Positions 1 to 9,300 of a stretch of 64,000 nt of DNA are shown in pieces. Made by a program: the position numbers and the translations under genes. The DNA is from JANQLU01 sp964434955 (lineage in GTDB: Bacteria; Planctomycetota; Planctomycetia; Pirellulales; Pirellulaceae), in NCBI GenBank assembly GCA_964434955.1, contig CAYSXI010000008.1, positions 1-64,000 on the forward strand, written 5' to 3'. The notes beneath the pieces are model-generated. The model saw nothing but the letters and a program-made list of their open reading frames with translations, had not been told where the DNA came from and did not search any database. Each line of letters starts with the position of its first letter. Position 1 is the first letter of the stretch.

Positions 1-48
1 GGATAACACGGGAAACTCAAAACCAGTCGTCTTCAATAAGTGATTCGG

Positions 49-78
49 CAAAAAAAACGAAGCACTGAAAGTACTTCG
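49..78 (-). terminator. Intrinsic terminator of the recJ-ung operon
   Basis: On the minus strand a 9-bp stem (one G-U pair) with a 3-nt loop, positions 78 to 58, is followed directly by eight T residues (complement of 50-57). It lies about 140 nt downstream of the ung stop codon, so it fits as the end of the minus-strand recJ-ung transcript. Confidence 0.75.
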
Positions 79-214
79 CAAACGTCGTTCAGATGTTGTG
101 TACTAACCCTATTATAGGCTGGCAATGGCAATCGACAAATTGTCGTTCGCCATACTGGCACCCTAATTTTGAGTCAAAATATTTTTTTCGGCCGACAAAT
201 TTTGGCACAAAAAT

Positions 215-925
215 TTATGACTGCGAATCTCGAAACAAACGACGATTCTCGGCGGACCATTTGATTCCGCGTCCGTATTTTTCTTCAAGAAAAAAATTAA
301 TTTTCGAGAAAGGCCTGCTACCAAAAAAACCTCTTGACGCCGAAAGGGGCGATGGGTGCGCTGATTCCACCACGAAGTGTTTGGTCTCGTCAATCCACTT
401 CCGATTGGAAGCAGCCGGCTTGCCCCAAAACACGAATGCCGTCGGCTGCTCGCGACTTCCCAGCAACCGAATGACCGCCTCGGTCAACCGCTCCCATCCC
501 TGTTTCTTGTGCGAATGAGCTTCACCCTCGCGAACGGTAAGTACCGTATTGAGAAGCAGTACCCCTTGTTCGGCCCAAGTCGTCAGGTCACCGTGTTCCG
601 GCTGGACCGTATCCAGATCGCTTGAAAGTTCTTTGAAAACATTCCGCAAAGATGGAGGCAATTTTACGCCTCGCGGTACCGAAAAACTTAAACCGTGCGC
701 CTGGCCAGCTCCGTGGTAGGGATCCTGCCCCAGGATAACGACTCGGGTCGTTGCAAACGAACAAAGTTGAAACGCGCGAAAAGTATTCTCAGCGGTCGGA
801 AAGATCCTGTGTTGGGCCCGTTCGCGTTCGACAAAACGACGCAAATCCTGAACATAGGGTTGCTGCAGCTCTTCTGCCAGCAGCTCTTGCCAGTCAGAAT
901 CCGTCAACCAGGAATCGTCGTTCAT
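215..925 (-). CDS. ung: Uracil-DNA glycosylase (family 1)
   Basis: Removes uracil from DNA as the first step of base-excision repair. The 236-residue protein is close to the usual 220-230. It carries the family-1 water-activating motif GQDPYHG at residues 66-72 (catalytic Asp68), the GVLLLN stretch at 121-126 and the leucine-loop motif HPSPLS at 190-195 with the catalytic His190. The start is an ATG only 4 nt after the recJ stop, so ung is the distal gene of a recJ-ung operon, two repair enzymes made together. A strong terminator follows. All catalytic residues I can place are intact, so an active enzyme is expected. Confidence 0.97.
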   Translation of the reverse strand: MNDDSWLTDSDWQELLAEELQQPYVQDLRRFVERERAQHRIFPTAENTFRAFQLCSFATTRVVILGQDPYHGAGQAHGLSFSVPRGVKLPPSLRNVFKELSSDLDTVQPEHGDLTTWAEQGVLLLNTVLTVREGEAHSHKKQGWERLTEAVIRLLGSREQPTAFVFWGKPAASNRKWIDETKHFVVESAHPSPLSASRGFFGSRPFSKINFFLEEKYGRGIKWSAENRRLFRDSQS

Positions 926-929
926 GGGC

Positions 930-2687
930 TCAAACAGATGCGACCAGGCTGGCCGCTTTTCGCCAATCCACCAACTGGACTTCGACCGACCGGCGCCCGC
1001 GAAACTCGTTGATCACCGGACGGAACACAACATCGATCGGCCCAGGAACTTGCTGAAGTTCTTCCGCCCAATCGCCATTTCCGAAGGCGACGCCCCGAAG
1101 CTTGACTCCGTGTTGTTCCAACTGGAGCGATAGATGCCGACCTCCCTCACCAATTCGTTTCGGCGGCGCCGAAAGCGTGACCTCGTTGGCGCAGAGCAAT
1201 GGACGTGGATTCTCCTGTCCAAAGGGAGCCAGTTTTTCGATTTCATTGAGTGCCGAAAGCGTGAGTTGACTCAAACCAACCTCGACATCAATATTCAACT
1301 CCGGCACCATTTCCAACACATTGGCCTGGGCCATGATTGATTCAAAAAATGATTCCCGGAACAAATCGATCTGATCCTTTTTGATTTTTAGTCCGGCTGC
1401 CGCGCGGTGCCCGCCAAAACTGACCAGGTGCTCTTCGCACTCGCTCAACGCCTGATACAGGTCGATTCCCATCGAGGAACGGCCGGACCCGACGGCATCA
1501 ACCGAAGCATCGATATCCGACGAAATCACAATCGTGGGCCGATGGTGTTTCTCGGCCAATCGACCGGCAACAATCCCGATCACTCCCTTATGCCATTCAT
1601 CGTCGGAAAGCACAATCGCCGGATCGTGCTCGGGATCAAATCGGTCCTTGAGTTGTTGATTGGCGGCTTTTGTGATCTTTCGTTCAATACTGTCCCTGCT
1701 GCTATTGAGCTTGTTGATGTAGTCAGCCAGCGCAGCAACTCGGCTGGTTGAAGGTGACGTTAACAACTCGACCGCCAACTGAGCCTGGCCAAGACGACCC
1801 GCCGCGTTCAACCGAGGCCCCAAAGTAAAGCCAATATCTTCGGCGGACAAAGCCGGTTTTTTGTCCAACTCCGTCAATCGCATCAGTTGACGAAGTCCCT
1901 CGATCTCCGTCGTCTTAAGACTAACCAGCCCGTGCTTGGCAATGATTCGATTTTCGTCGACAAGCGGGACGACATCCGCCACCGTTCCAATCGCGGCCAA
2001 TCCCAGAGCGGTTAGCAAAAACTGGCGACCCGCTGGAGAAACCTTGTCGCTTCCGCTAACCCGTTTACAAAGCGCCCATGCGATTTTCAGGGCAACTCCC
2101 GCACCGCATAAACCGGAAAACGGATAGCCTTCGATCCCCGGATGAACGATCGCGTCCGCGTCGGGAAAATTTTCGGAAGGCTGGTGGTGGTCAGATATCA
2201 CCACCGTCATGCCGTACGATTTTGCCCGCGCGACTTCCCGGTGGCTCGCAATTCCACAATCAACGGTGATGATGAATTGAACGCCGCGATCATTGAGATC
2301 GTCGATTGCCCCAACGTTCAGTCCGTAACCATCGTCCAGCCGGTTTGGCACATAGTAGACGACGTCCGCGTCAAACATCTTCAAACAACGCCACAGGATT
2401 GCCGTCGATGTCATCCCGTCGGCATCGTAATCACCGTAAATGGCGATTTTCTGGTTCTGACGAATCGCATCAAAAATAAGCTCAGCCGCAAGGCGAGCAC
2501 CCGGCAAAGATTCGGGTGGGCGCAGATCAAGAAGCTTGGACTCGAGAAAACTTCGCGCCGCGTCGCTGCGGGTGACGCCACGAATGGCGAGAAGTTGCGC
2601 CGTGACGGGCGAAATGTTGGCACCCTGTTCGAGCGAATGGGCAATGCCTTGGTCGGCGACCGCAATATTCCATTTTTTCTGGACCAA
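930..2687 (-). CDS. recJ: Single-stranded-DNA-specific 5'-3' exonuclease RecJ
   Basis: RecJ degrades single-stranded DNA 5' to 3' in RecF-pathway recombination, mismatch repair and base-excision repair. Length 585 matches the family (about 570-580). The DHH phosphoesterase motifs are present: YGDYDADG at residues 84-91, TVDCGI at 141-146 and DHH at 166-168, all Mn2+ ligands. The C-terminal half has the DHHA1 motif with GGHRAAAG and then the OB-fold region. The start is a TTG supported by an AAGGAG box 7 nt upstream; no in-frame ATG exists near the N terminus. It is followed 4 nt later by ung. A recF gene is not at its usual place beside dnaN in this window, although RecJ is intact. Confidence 0.96.
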   Translation of the reverse strand: MVQKKWNIAVADQGIAHSLEQGANISPVTAQLLAIRGVTRSDAARSFLESKLLDLRPPESLPGARLAAELIFDAIRQNQKIAIYGDYDADGMTSTAILWRCLKMFDADVVYYVPNRLDDGYGLNVGAIDDLNDRGVQFIITVDCGIASHREVARAKSYGMTVVISDHHQPSENFPDADAIVHPGIEGYPFSGLCGAGVALKIAWALCKRVSGSDKVSPAGRQFLLTALGLAAIGTVADVVPLVDENRIIAKHGLVSLKTTEIEGLRQLMRLTELDKKPALSAEDIGFTLGPRLNAAGRLGQAQLAVELLTSPSTSRVAALADYINKLNSSRDSIERKITKAANQQLKDRFDPEHDPAIVLSDDEWHKGVIGIVAGRLAEKHHRPTIVISSDIDASVDAVGSGRSSMGIDLYQALSECEEHLVSFGGHRAAAGLKIKKDQIDLFRESFFESIMAQANVLEMVPELNIDVEVGLSQLTLSALNEIEKLAPFGQENPRPLLCANEVTLSAPPKRIGEGGRHLSLQLEQHGVKLRGVAFGNGDWAEELQQVPGPIDVVFRPVINEFRGRRSVEVQLVDWRKAASLVASV

Positions 2688-2694
2688 AGCGCGA

Positions 2695-2700
2695 CTCCTT
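2695..2700 (-). promoter_or_regulatory. Ribosome binding site AAGGAG for recJ
   Basis: AAGGAG on the minus strand, 7 nt before the TTG at 2687. It decides the non-ATG start of recJ in a genome where most genes lack a clear Shine-Dalgarno sequence. Confidence 0.7.
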
Positions 2701-2921
2701 CAAACGGCGCCGGGAATGAAAGCCCTATCGTTGGATTGCTCCGCAAGGAACGCGGATCACTGCATTTCCAACTCCCTGAAACCGGCCTTTCGGCCAATGG
2801 GTGCCGGCAAATTCGAATTGAGCAATTCCGAGTTCAGCAATGCAGGGCCATTGCCAAAATCAATGACGCAATTCGCCGCCAGCCATAACAATTGCCAGCC
2901 CAGAAAGGGTTGTGCGCTGTT

Positions 2922-2960
2922 GGACCAATGCGCCGGACCAAAGCGCCGGACCAGTGCGCC
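2922..2960. repeat. Three tandem 13-bp repeats
   Basis: Three head-to-tail copies of a 13-bp unit reading GGACCAATGCGCC with one or two changes per copy (2922-2934, 2935-2947, 2948-2960). They sit in the gap between the rpmG stop and recJ, ending 8 bp from the rpmG stop codon. No function is evident; they may be a small slippage-type tandem array. Confidence 0.75.
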
Positions 2961-2968
2961 GAGCTCGC

Positions 2969-3145
2969 CTACTTTTTCTTTTCGTTGTGAATCGAGTGGC
3001 GTTTCAGGCGAGGTGAGTACTTTTTCAACTTCAGCTTCTCACCGCCGGGTTTTCGTCGAATCGTGTAGTTGTAGTCGCCCGTTTCTTCACAAACCAGAAA
3101 CAGGGTTTCCAGCTTCTTCTTGCGACCGCCTTTTTTCTTGGCCAT
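2969..3145 (-). CDS. rpmG: 50S ribosomal protein L33
   Basis: Small basic large-subunit ribosomal protein of 58 residues. The C terminus LKLKKYSPRLKRHSIHNEKK matches the L33 signature (LxLxKYcPrlrrhtlH). It has only one cysteine, so it is the zinc-free (C-minus) form without paired CxxC motifs. The open frame extends 24 codons further upstream, but the ATG at 3145 is chosen because a GGAG box sits 8 nt before it and the protein then begins MAKKKGG like other L33 proteins. Next gene downstream on the strand is recJ, 281 nt away. Confidence 0.94.
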   Translation of the reverse strand: MAKKKGGRKKKLETLFLVCEETGDYNYTIRRKPGGEKLKLKKYSPRLKRHSIHNEKKK

Positions 3146-3356
3146 CTGAAATACTCCAAAAACTTCTGCCGATCTGGCGGCAGCTATACCTATTTGCAAT
3201 GCGCAGCGAGCGCTCAATTGTTATCGGAACGAAACATTGTAGCGATCAATTTGTCGCTTTGTAAGGCAAGAAATTGAGCCATTTTGGGGGATTTTCACGG
3301 CAGAAACTCCCCAATTCCGTGGTTTTGCGACTCAAATTTTCGGTCCGAATCGGACT

Positions 3357-4520
3357 TTAGATGTCCGCTGGCATAGGGCTTTCCAGGCAGCGATCGTACT
3401 CGGCAAGCTTGGCGGGCCGGCCGTAGAAAAAGCCCTGCCCAAGATCGAATCCCATTTCCACCAATATGTCGTGGTCTTCTTCCGACTCCACGCCCTCGGC
3501 CAAGACCGTGATTTCCAATTCCTTCACGAGATTGGCAATGGTGGCCACGATGCCCTGGCGTTCCGAAGTTGCCCGGCTAATGCATCGAGTCAGGTTCATG
3601 TCGAATTTGACGTAATTCGGCTTGGCGTCACCCAGCTCGACCAGACGAGCTCGGCCTTCCCCGAAGTCATCGAAAGCCAGGTTGATATTCAAATCCGTGA
3701 GAACACTTCGCAGCGTACGCATCATGGTGAGATTCGTGACGGCCGCTTCGTGGATTTCCAACGTGATTTGATGATCCGGTTCAAATTCGCGAAGTTGCTT
3801 CAGTGAGCTGATCAGCTCATCCGTTCCCAACTCCACAGGATGGGTGTTGAGAAAAAGATTGAAATGTTTCGGCAGGTTTTTTGCGACTTCCAAGCCGCGT
3901 GTTCGAAAGGACTCACTCAGCTTGCCTTCGAGACTCAGCTCCGAGGCGGCTGAAAACATTTCTTCCGGAGTCTTGAGGCCGAATAGTCGACTTCGCCCGA
4001 GCACTTCAAATCCAACTGCTTTTCGATTGTCCATTCGAACAATCGGTTGGTAGTAGGGAAGGAGTCCGCCATCATTGATCAGTCGATCAAATTGCATCAA
4101 CGCCAATGCACGGTCGCAAGCGTTTTCTTCAATCGTGTTATCTGATTGCGAGTTGGTGCTGCAACTCACCCGGAAAACGGCTGTCGCGAATTGGACAAGG
4201 TCGCCTTCGCTTAGATGGATTTCTCCTTCGATCTTTTCACCGTTGACATAAGTCCCGTTGGTGCTTCCGAGATCGCGGAGCACGATCGCGTTGCCTTCCA
4301 GGTAAAGTTCGGCATGCTGCTTGGACACACTGTTGGTCGACAGGGAAAGTGCGCAGTCCGCGCGACGTCCAACAACGAAGGGAGATGAGTGAACTGAGAT
4401 TCTCCGAACGGGAGAAGAGGGGTCGACTTGTCCGGACAAATGCCAGGTTGGTGGCGCCATGGCCTTGTTGACCGGAGTAACCTTTGTCGCTGTCGTCGTG
4501 TTTTTAAGTGGGTTGGACAC
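3357..4520 (-). CDS. FHA domain - EAL domain protein (c-di-GMP phosphodiesterase-like)
   Basis: 387 residues. Residues about 48-118 form a forkhead-associated domain, a phosphothreonine reader: GRR at 51-53, the SxxxxH element ending His69 and GSTNGT at 85-90. Residues about 140-375 form an EAL domain, the fold that hydrolyses cyclic di-GMP. EVL at 172-174 replaces EAL; Asn225, Glu255, Asp284, Asp285, Lys305, AEGVE at 341-345 and Gln362 are kept, so metal and substrate ligands look preserved. Loop 6 reads DDFGEGRAR rather than the usual DDFGTGYSS, which may alter dimer-coupled activity. No GGDEF domain is present. It is divergent from an AAA+ ATPase and close to a Ser/Thr kinase fusion, a possible source of the phosphopeptide the FHA domain would bind (inference). 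Confidence 0.9.
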   Translation of the reverse strand: MSNPLKNTTTATKVTPVNKAMAPPTWHLSGQVDPSSPVRRISVHSSPFVVGRRADCALSLSTNSVSKQHAELYLEGNAIVLRDLGSTNGTYVNGEKIEGEIHLSEGDLVQFATAVFRVSCSTNSQSDNTIEENACDRALALMQFDRLINDGGLLPYYQPIVRMDNRKAVGFEVLGRSRLFGLKTPEEMFSAASELSLEGKLSESFRTRGLEVAKNLPKHFNLFLNTHPVELGTDELISSLKQLREFEPDHQITLEIHEAAVTNLTMMRTLRSVLTDLNINLAFDDFGEGRARLVELGDAKPNYVKFDMNLTRCISRATSERQGIVATIANLVKELEITVLAEGVESEEDHDILVEMGFDLGQGFFYGRPAKLAEYDRCLESPMPADI

Positions 4521-4764
4521 TGGCGTTCAGGGTGTAAAAAGTCTACGGGTTTCAGGGCTCCTAAAGTAAAGATCACGGGTTTGGGGGGTATAAAAACTAT
4601 TCCAGAACGTTTGCCTCGATTCGAAAAAAAAAAACGAAAATACCGATCGTATCAATTGGCACAGCTTAAGCGTGACCTAAAGTTTCACAACAAAGCATGG
4701 GAAATCCCGCACTTTGTTAATACAGATACTTACGCCTCGATATCCATGAAGAAGGTGAACCGGT

Positions 4765-6117
4765 ATGACCATGACGCAAGCAGGGCTTTCGCCCAACAGC
4801 CTGCTGGCCACCATTTTGACAGACGAGTCCTTTCGCCCAAGCGAACCGCAGACCATTGCGGATACGGGCTTGCCGGTAACGCTCATTGAGTCGTTGATCT
4901 TGAAGCACCTCAATATCGTAGGCACCACCAGCGGACGACAAATGGCAGATTTTATCTGCATTCCTTTCAACCTGGTGGAACCGGTTTACCAGAGCCTCCG
5001 TTCACGTCAAATGATTGTTCATCGAGGTTCGGCACCACTCAACGACTACCAATACTCGTTGACCGAAAAAGGCCGCGAGTCCGCGGCGGTCATGGCTCAG
5101 CAGTGTTCCTACATTGGTCCCGCTCCCGTTCCGCTGATGGATTACGTATTGAGCGCGGAAGCCCAAACGATTCGCTACGAAAGCCCCAAGCGGCAGCAGC
5201 TCCGCGCGGCTTTCGAAGACATTTCCGTCGATGAAAAACTCTTTGAAGTGCTGGGACCTGCGATCAACTCCGGGGCCGGCCTGTTTCTTTATGGCGAACC
5301 CGGAAACGGCAAGACGACCTTGGCCCAGCGAATCACCATGTGCTTTGGTCAGGAAATCTGGGTTCCGCATGCGATCATTGAAGACGGACAGATCATCAAG
5401 TTTTACGACACGGCCTATCACCAGGCTGCGCAAAACGAGGAGCAAACCATCCTCAAAGCTGCTGCCAGCGATCGGCGGTGGGTCAAAATTCAACGTCCCA
5501 CCGTGATGGTTGGCGGGGAACTGACCCTGGACGCCCTGGAAATTCGCCACGATCCCAACAGCAACGTCAGCGAAGCACCGCTGCAAATGAAAAGCAACTG
5601 TGGCTGCCTGTTGATTGATGACTTTGGTCGTCAACAAGTCGAACCGACTGCGCTGCTCAACCGCTGGATCGTGCCACTTGAAAGCCGCGTTGATTTTCTC
5701 ACCCTTTCGACCGGAAAGAAGATTCGCGTTCCCTTCGAACAGCTGATCATCTTCTCAACCAACCTGGAACCAAGTGACTTGGTCGACGATGCGTTTCTTC
5801 GGCGAATTCCCTACAAGATTGAAATTAGTGACCCCGGATCAGCCGAATTTCACACGCTGTTCCAACTTTATTGCAAGAAATACGAAATCGAGTACAAGTC
5901 GGAAGTCGTCGATACGTTGATCAAAAAGCACTATCAGGAAGGCGGGAGAAACCTTCGTCGATGCCACCCTCGCGATTTGATCAATCAAATCCAGAACTAC
6001 TGCACCTACAACGATCTTCCCTTGGAACTTCGTGACGATCACATCGACCGGGTCGTGAATAGCTACTTCACCGTTGTCAAAGGAAAAGAAACGGTTCACT
6101 TATTGAAAGATCGGTAG
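4765..6117 (+). CDS. Winged-helix / AAA+ ATPase
   Basis: 450 residues. The N-terminal 30-110 look like a winged-helix fold (alternating helices and a YSLTEKGR wing as in MarR/ArsR-like domains). The ATPase core has Walker A GEPGNGKTT at 177-185, Walker B LLIDDFG at 282-288, sensor-1 FSTN at 330-333 and a probable arginine finger FLRRI at 344-348. An unusual segment of about 90 residues separates Walker A and B. The ATG is preceded by AAGGTGA at a 6-nt spacing. It is upstream of the kinase-tubulin gene (242-nt gap, same strand) and divergent from the FHA-EAL gene. I do not know a named function; the fold says ATP-driven remodelling, and the location suggests a partner of the kinase-tubulin protein. 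Confidence 0.85.
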   Translation: MTMTQAGLSPNSLLATILTDESFRPSEPQTIADTGLPVTLIESLILKHLNIVGTTSGRQMADFICIPFNLVEPVYQSLRSRQMIVHRGSAPLNDYQYSLTEKGRESAAVMAQQCSYIGPAPVPLMDYVLSAEAQTIRYESPKRQQLRAAFEDISVDEKLFEVLGPAINSGAGLFLYGEPGNGKTTLAQRITMCFGQEIWVPHAIIEDGQIIKFYDTAYHQAAQNEEQTILKAAASDRRWVKIQRPTVMVGGELTLDALEIRHDPNSNVSEAPLQMKSNCGCLLIDDFGRQQVEPTALLNRWIVPLESRVDFLTLSTGKKIRVPFEQLIIFSTNLEPSDLVDDAFLRRIPYKIEISDPGSAEFHTLFQLYCKKYEIEYKSEVVDTLIKKHYQEGGRNLRRCHPRDLINQIQNYCTYNDLPLELRDDHIDRVVNSYFTVVKGKETVHLLKDR

Positions 6118-6359
6118 CTCTCGGCGTACGTGGTCGCTCCACTTCTCGTGTTGTTCTTTTCCGCGCCGATCGAACCCTGGTTGAACCGGGCTCGTTCGCT
6201 TTCTTCCGACCAAACGGATTATGCCGGCTCAACGGATAGAAAACATTCGTGCTTCCGAATGCGCTGTTTGCGCCGTCTCGGAAACCCTAAACCGCAAGCT
6301 AGGTTTCCAATAGATCCTCGTCGTTTTTGTCCGGATTTGAACATCACTGGTACGTCAAG

Positions 6360-9300
6360 ATGCAAGCCTTAACAGCCCACCAATCAGTCCTCGGATACGT
6401 TTTGCGCGAACGGATTGGCTCCGGCGGTTACGGAGAAGTTTGGAGCGCGGAAGCTCCCGGAGGCATCGCGAAGGCAATCAAGTTCATCTATGGGGTCCAC
6501 GATGAAAGCCGTGCCCAGGTCGAGCTAAAATCCCTCGACAAAATCAAGGAGGTCCGGCATCCCTTCCTGCTTTCCCTCGACCGAATCGATGTCGTCGAAG
6601 ATCGCGTCGTTGTCATTTCAGAATTGGCCGACGAATCGCTGGCCGAAATATTTGATCGTTGCCGGGCCGAGGGCAAGGAAGGGATCCCGCGGCAACAGTT
6701 GTTGGATTATCTTCGGGACGCAGCAGACGGCCTGGATTACATCAGTGACCATCACTCGCTGCAACACCTGGACGTAAAGCCGGAGAACCTTTTGATTGTC
6801 AGCGGGCATGTCAAAGTCGCTGACTTTGGTCTCGTCAAAAGCATTCACAATGTCACGCAATCGCTGATGAGCGGTTTGACACCCACCTACGCCCCGCCCG
6901 AGTTGTTTGACGGAAAACCAAGCAAGTTCAGCGATCAGTACAGTCTCGCGATCGTCTACCAGGAAATGTTGACCGGCATTCGACCTTTCAAAGGCACAAC
7001 GCCCGCGCAATTGGCCGCTCAACACGTTCACGGATATCCCGATTTGAGTCCGTTGAACCGGGGCGACCAAATCGTCATGCAAAAAGCGCTCGCGAAAGAC
7101 CCAAAAGCGCGATTTGAAAATTGTCGTGAGCTGATCGACGAGTTAATGAACCGCAAGACGCGGCGGAACTCGAATGCGCGACCGAAGATCCTCAAACAAA
7201 TGGACCGCGACGATGGCGCGACGATGCAAGTCAATCCATCGGCTATCGACGTCACGAATCAACTGAGCAACAGTATTCTGCCCGATCGTAATCGTCCGAT
7301 CCAGATCGCAGGCAAGCTCGATCTAGAAGACCAAACACCTTCCAGTCGCCCAACGCTTGTCGTCGGACTGGGAAATACGGGAACAAGAATTGCGTGCGAG
7401 TTTCGCAGACTACTGGCCGAGCGAATTGGCGATCTCGACACCATTCCCTCGGTAAAAATCTTGGCCATCGATACGGATCGAAATTCCCTGGCCAAAGCCA
7501 CCGGTTCCATCGAAGGCAATGCGCTTTCACCGAACGAAATCCTTGAAATTCCGCTTCGACAGTCTCAAGGTTATCGCGACAAAGCCGCACGATACAGCAA
7601 CTGGCTGAGCCGTCGCTGGATCTACAACGTTCCCCGAAGCCAACAAACCGAAGGCCTGCGACCTTTGGGCCGACTGGCCTTCGCGGATCACTGCGAAAAA
7701 ATCTTTTCCACGCTTCATCGCACCATTAGCGATCTGACCCGTCCTGAATGCGTTGCTCAGACTTCGGAAACGCTGCAATTTGATCCTTCCGAGAAGCCGC
7801 GTGTCATTATCGTTTCGTCGATTTCGGGTGGGGTCGGAAGCGGAAGCGTTCTCGACTTTGCCTACGCAATGCGAACCATTTTCTCCGATCTCGGAATTCG
7901 CGATTACACCGTCGACGGAATCCTGTCTCATTGCACCAGCCGATTGGTCGGTGACCCGCAGCTGAATACCGCGAACACGCTTGCTTGCTTGACCGAGCTT
8001 GGACATTTTGTTCAGTACGGCTATCCGGGCGATGACACACTCGGCATTCCGGATTTTGAGGACTCGATTCCATTCGATAACACCTACGTTTCGGACTTCG
8101 GTAACATCGTTCAGAAAAATGATTTTGCCAAGAAGATCCGCGATTTGGCCGAGTACGTTTTCCTGAATGTTGCGAGTCCCTGCCAGACGTTTTTCGATCA
8201 ATCCCGGAAAGCGGACAAGAAGAAAGAGACCTTTGCCTGTCGAACCATGGGAATTCGAAGCGTCGGAATCGACTCGGTGAAACCATTGTGCGACGAGCTT
8301 CTTCGCGCCGTTTTGGACTCATGGACCAACTCCAACCATGAGAACCCGCAGGCCGATCAATACGCTTCCGCGATTCTTGATCAGTACATTGGGTATCAAA
8401 ATCAGGTCGCCACCTGGTCCAGGCGTGTTGAAGAGAAGTCTCGCGAAGTTGAGCCTTCGTTGATTCAGGATGCGATGGAAATTGCCAGATCATGCCGCAA
8501 ATCAAAACTTTGGTCGGAAGTCACCCTGGCCATTCACAACCACTTTGAGTCCAACCAATCGATTCACTATGGTGAATGGCTTGCGCCTTTGCTGAAGCAT
8601 GCGTTCGAAGAATACAGCGAATTGGTTCGCCAAAGCTGCCAGGAGTTGCAGGAGATTCCAACCATTCGAGTGGGAGGAATCATTCGCGCACTCAAAACCA
8701 TTTCGAAACACATCCAGGAATCGTTCGAGGCAATGGACCTGGTTTCCAAGTCCGTCGATGAGCGTCGATCCGAATTGTTGAACGAAATCAAATCCGCGGT
8801 CGAGTCAAAATCCAGCGATGAGATCCTTGGCCAGGCCATTGGCGACCTGGTGAATGTGGTCTGTAGCCAAGTCGTCAACGAAGCGCTGCGGTCTTTTTAC
8901 CGTAAGTGGGCGAGCTTCATTTCCGGAATGGAAGATGAAATGCAGCAGCGTCGATTGACGGTTCAAACATGGGGCAAAGTCAGCGATTCCGATCATCATG
9001 ACTTTGGCTACGAAGAAGACGATTCGACGTTCCGATTCATTAATGGCCTCTGTGATGATCTTACGAGGAGCGTTCCCGACTTGACACGGAAGTTCAGCGA
9101 ACTCGCTCATCGCCAGATTTTCAAATCCAAAGGTGGTTTCGCAAAAACCGTCGACCAGGACGCCATGAGCAAATGCAATGTTGCCGCAGAGCTTGAAGAA
9201 CTGGCCCGTAAAATTGCCGCTCGACTGGTTCAACAGGCGGACGTGCAACCTGGCTTTGACGCACTGTGCGACGACGAGAACAATGAGCGAATCAATTGGA

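Noticed and set aside
2142..2888. Plus-strand 248-residue open frame inside and beyond recJ
   Set aside because: Runs opposite the conserved DHH region of RecJ and shows no recognisable domain.
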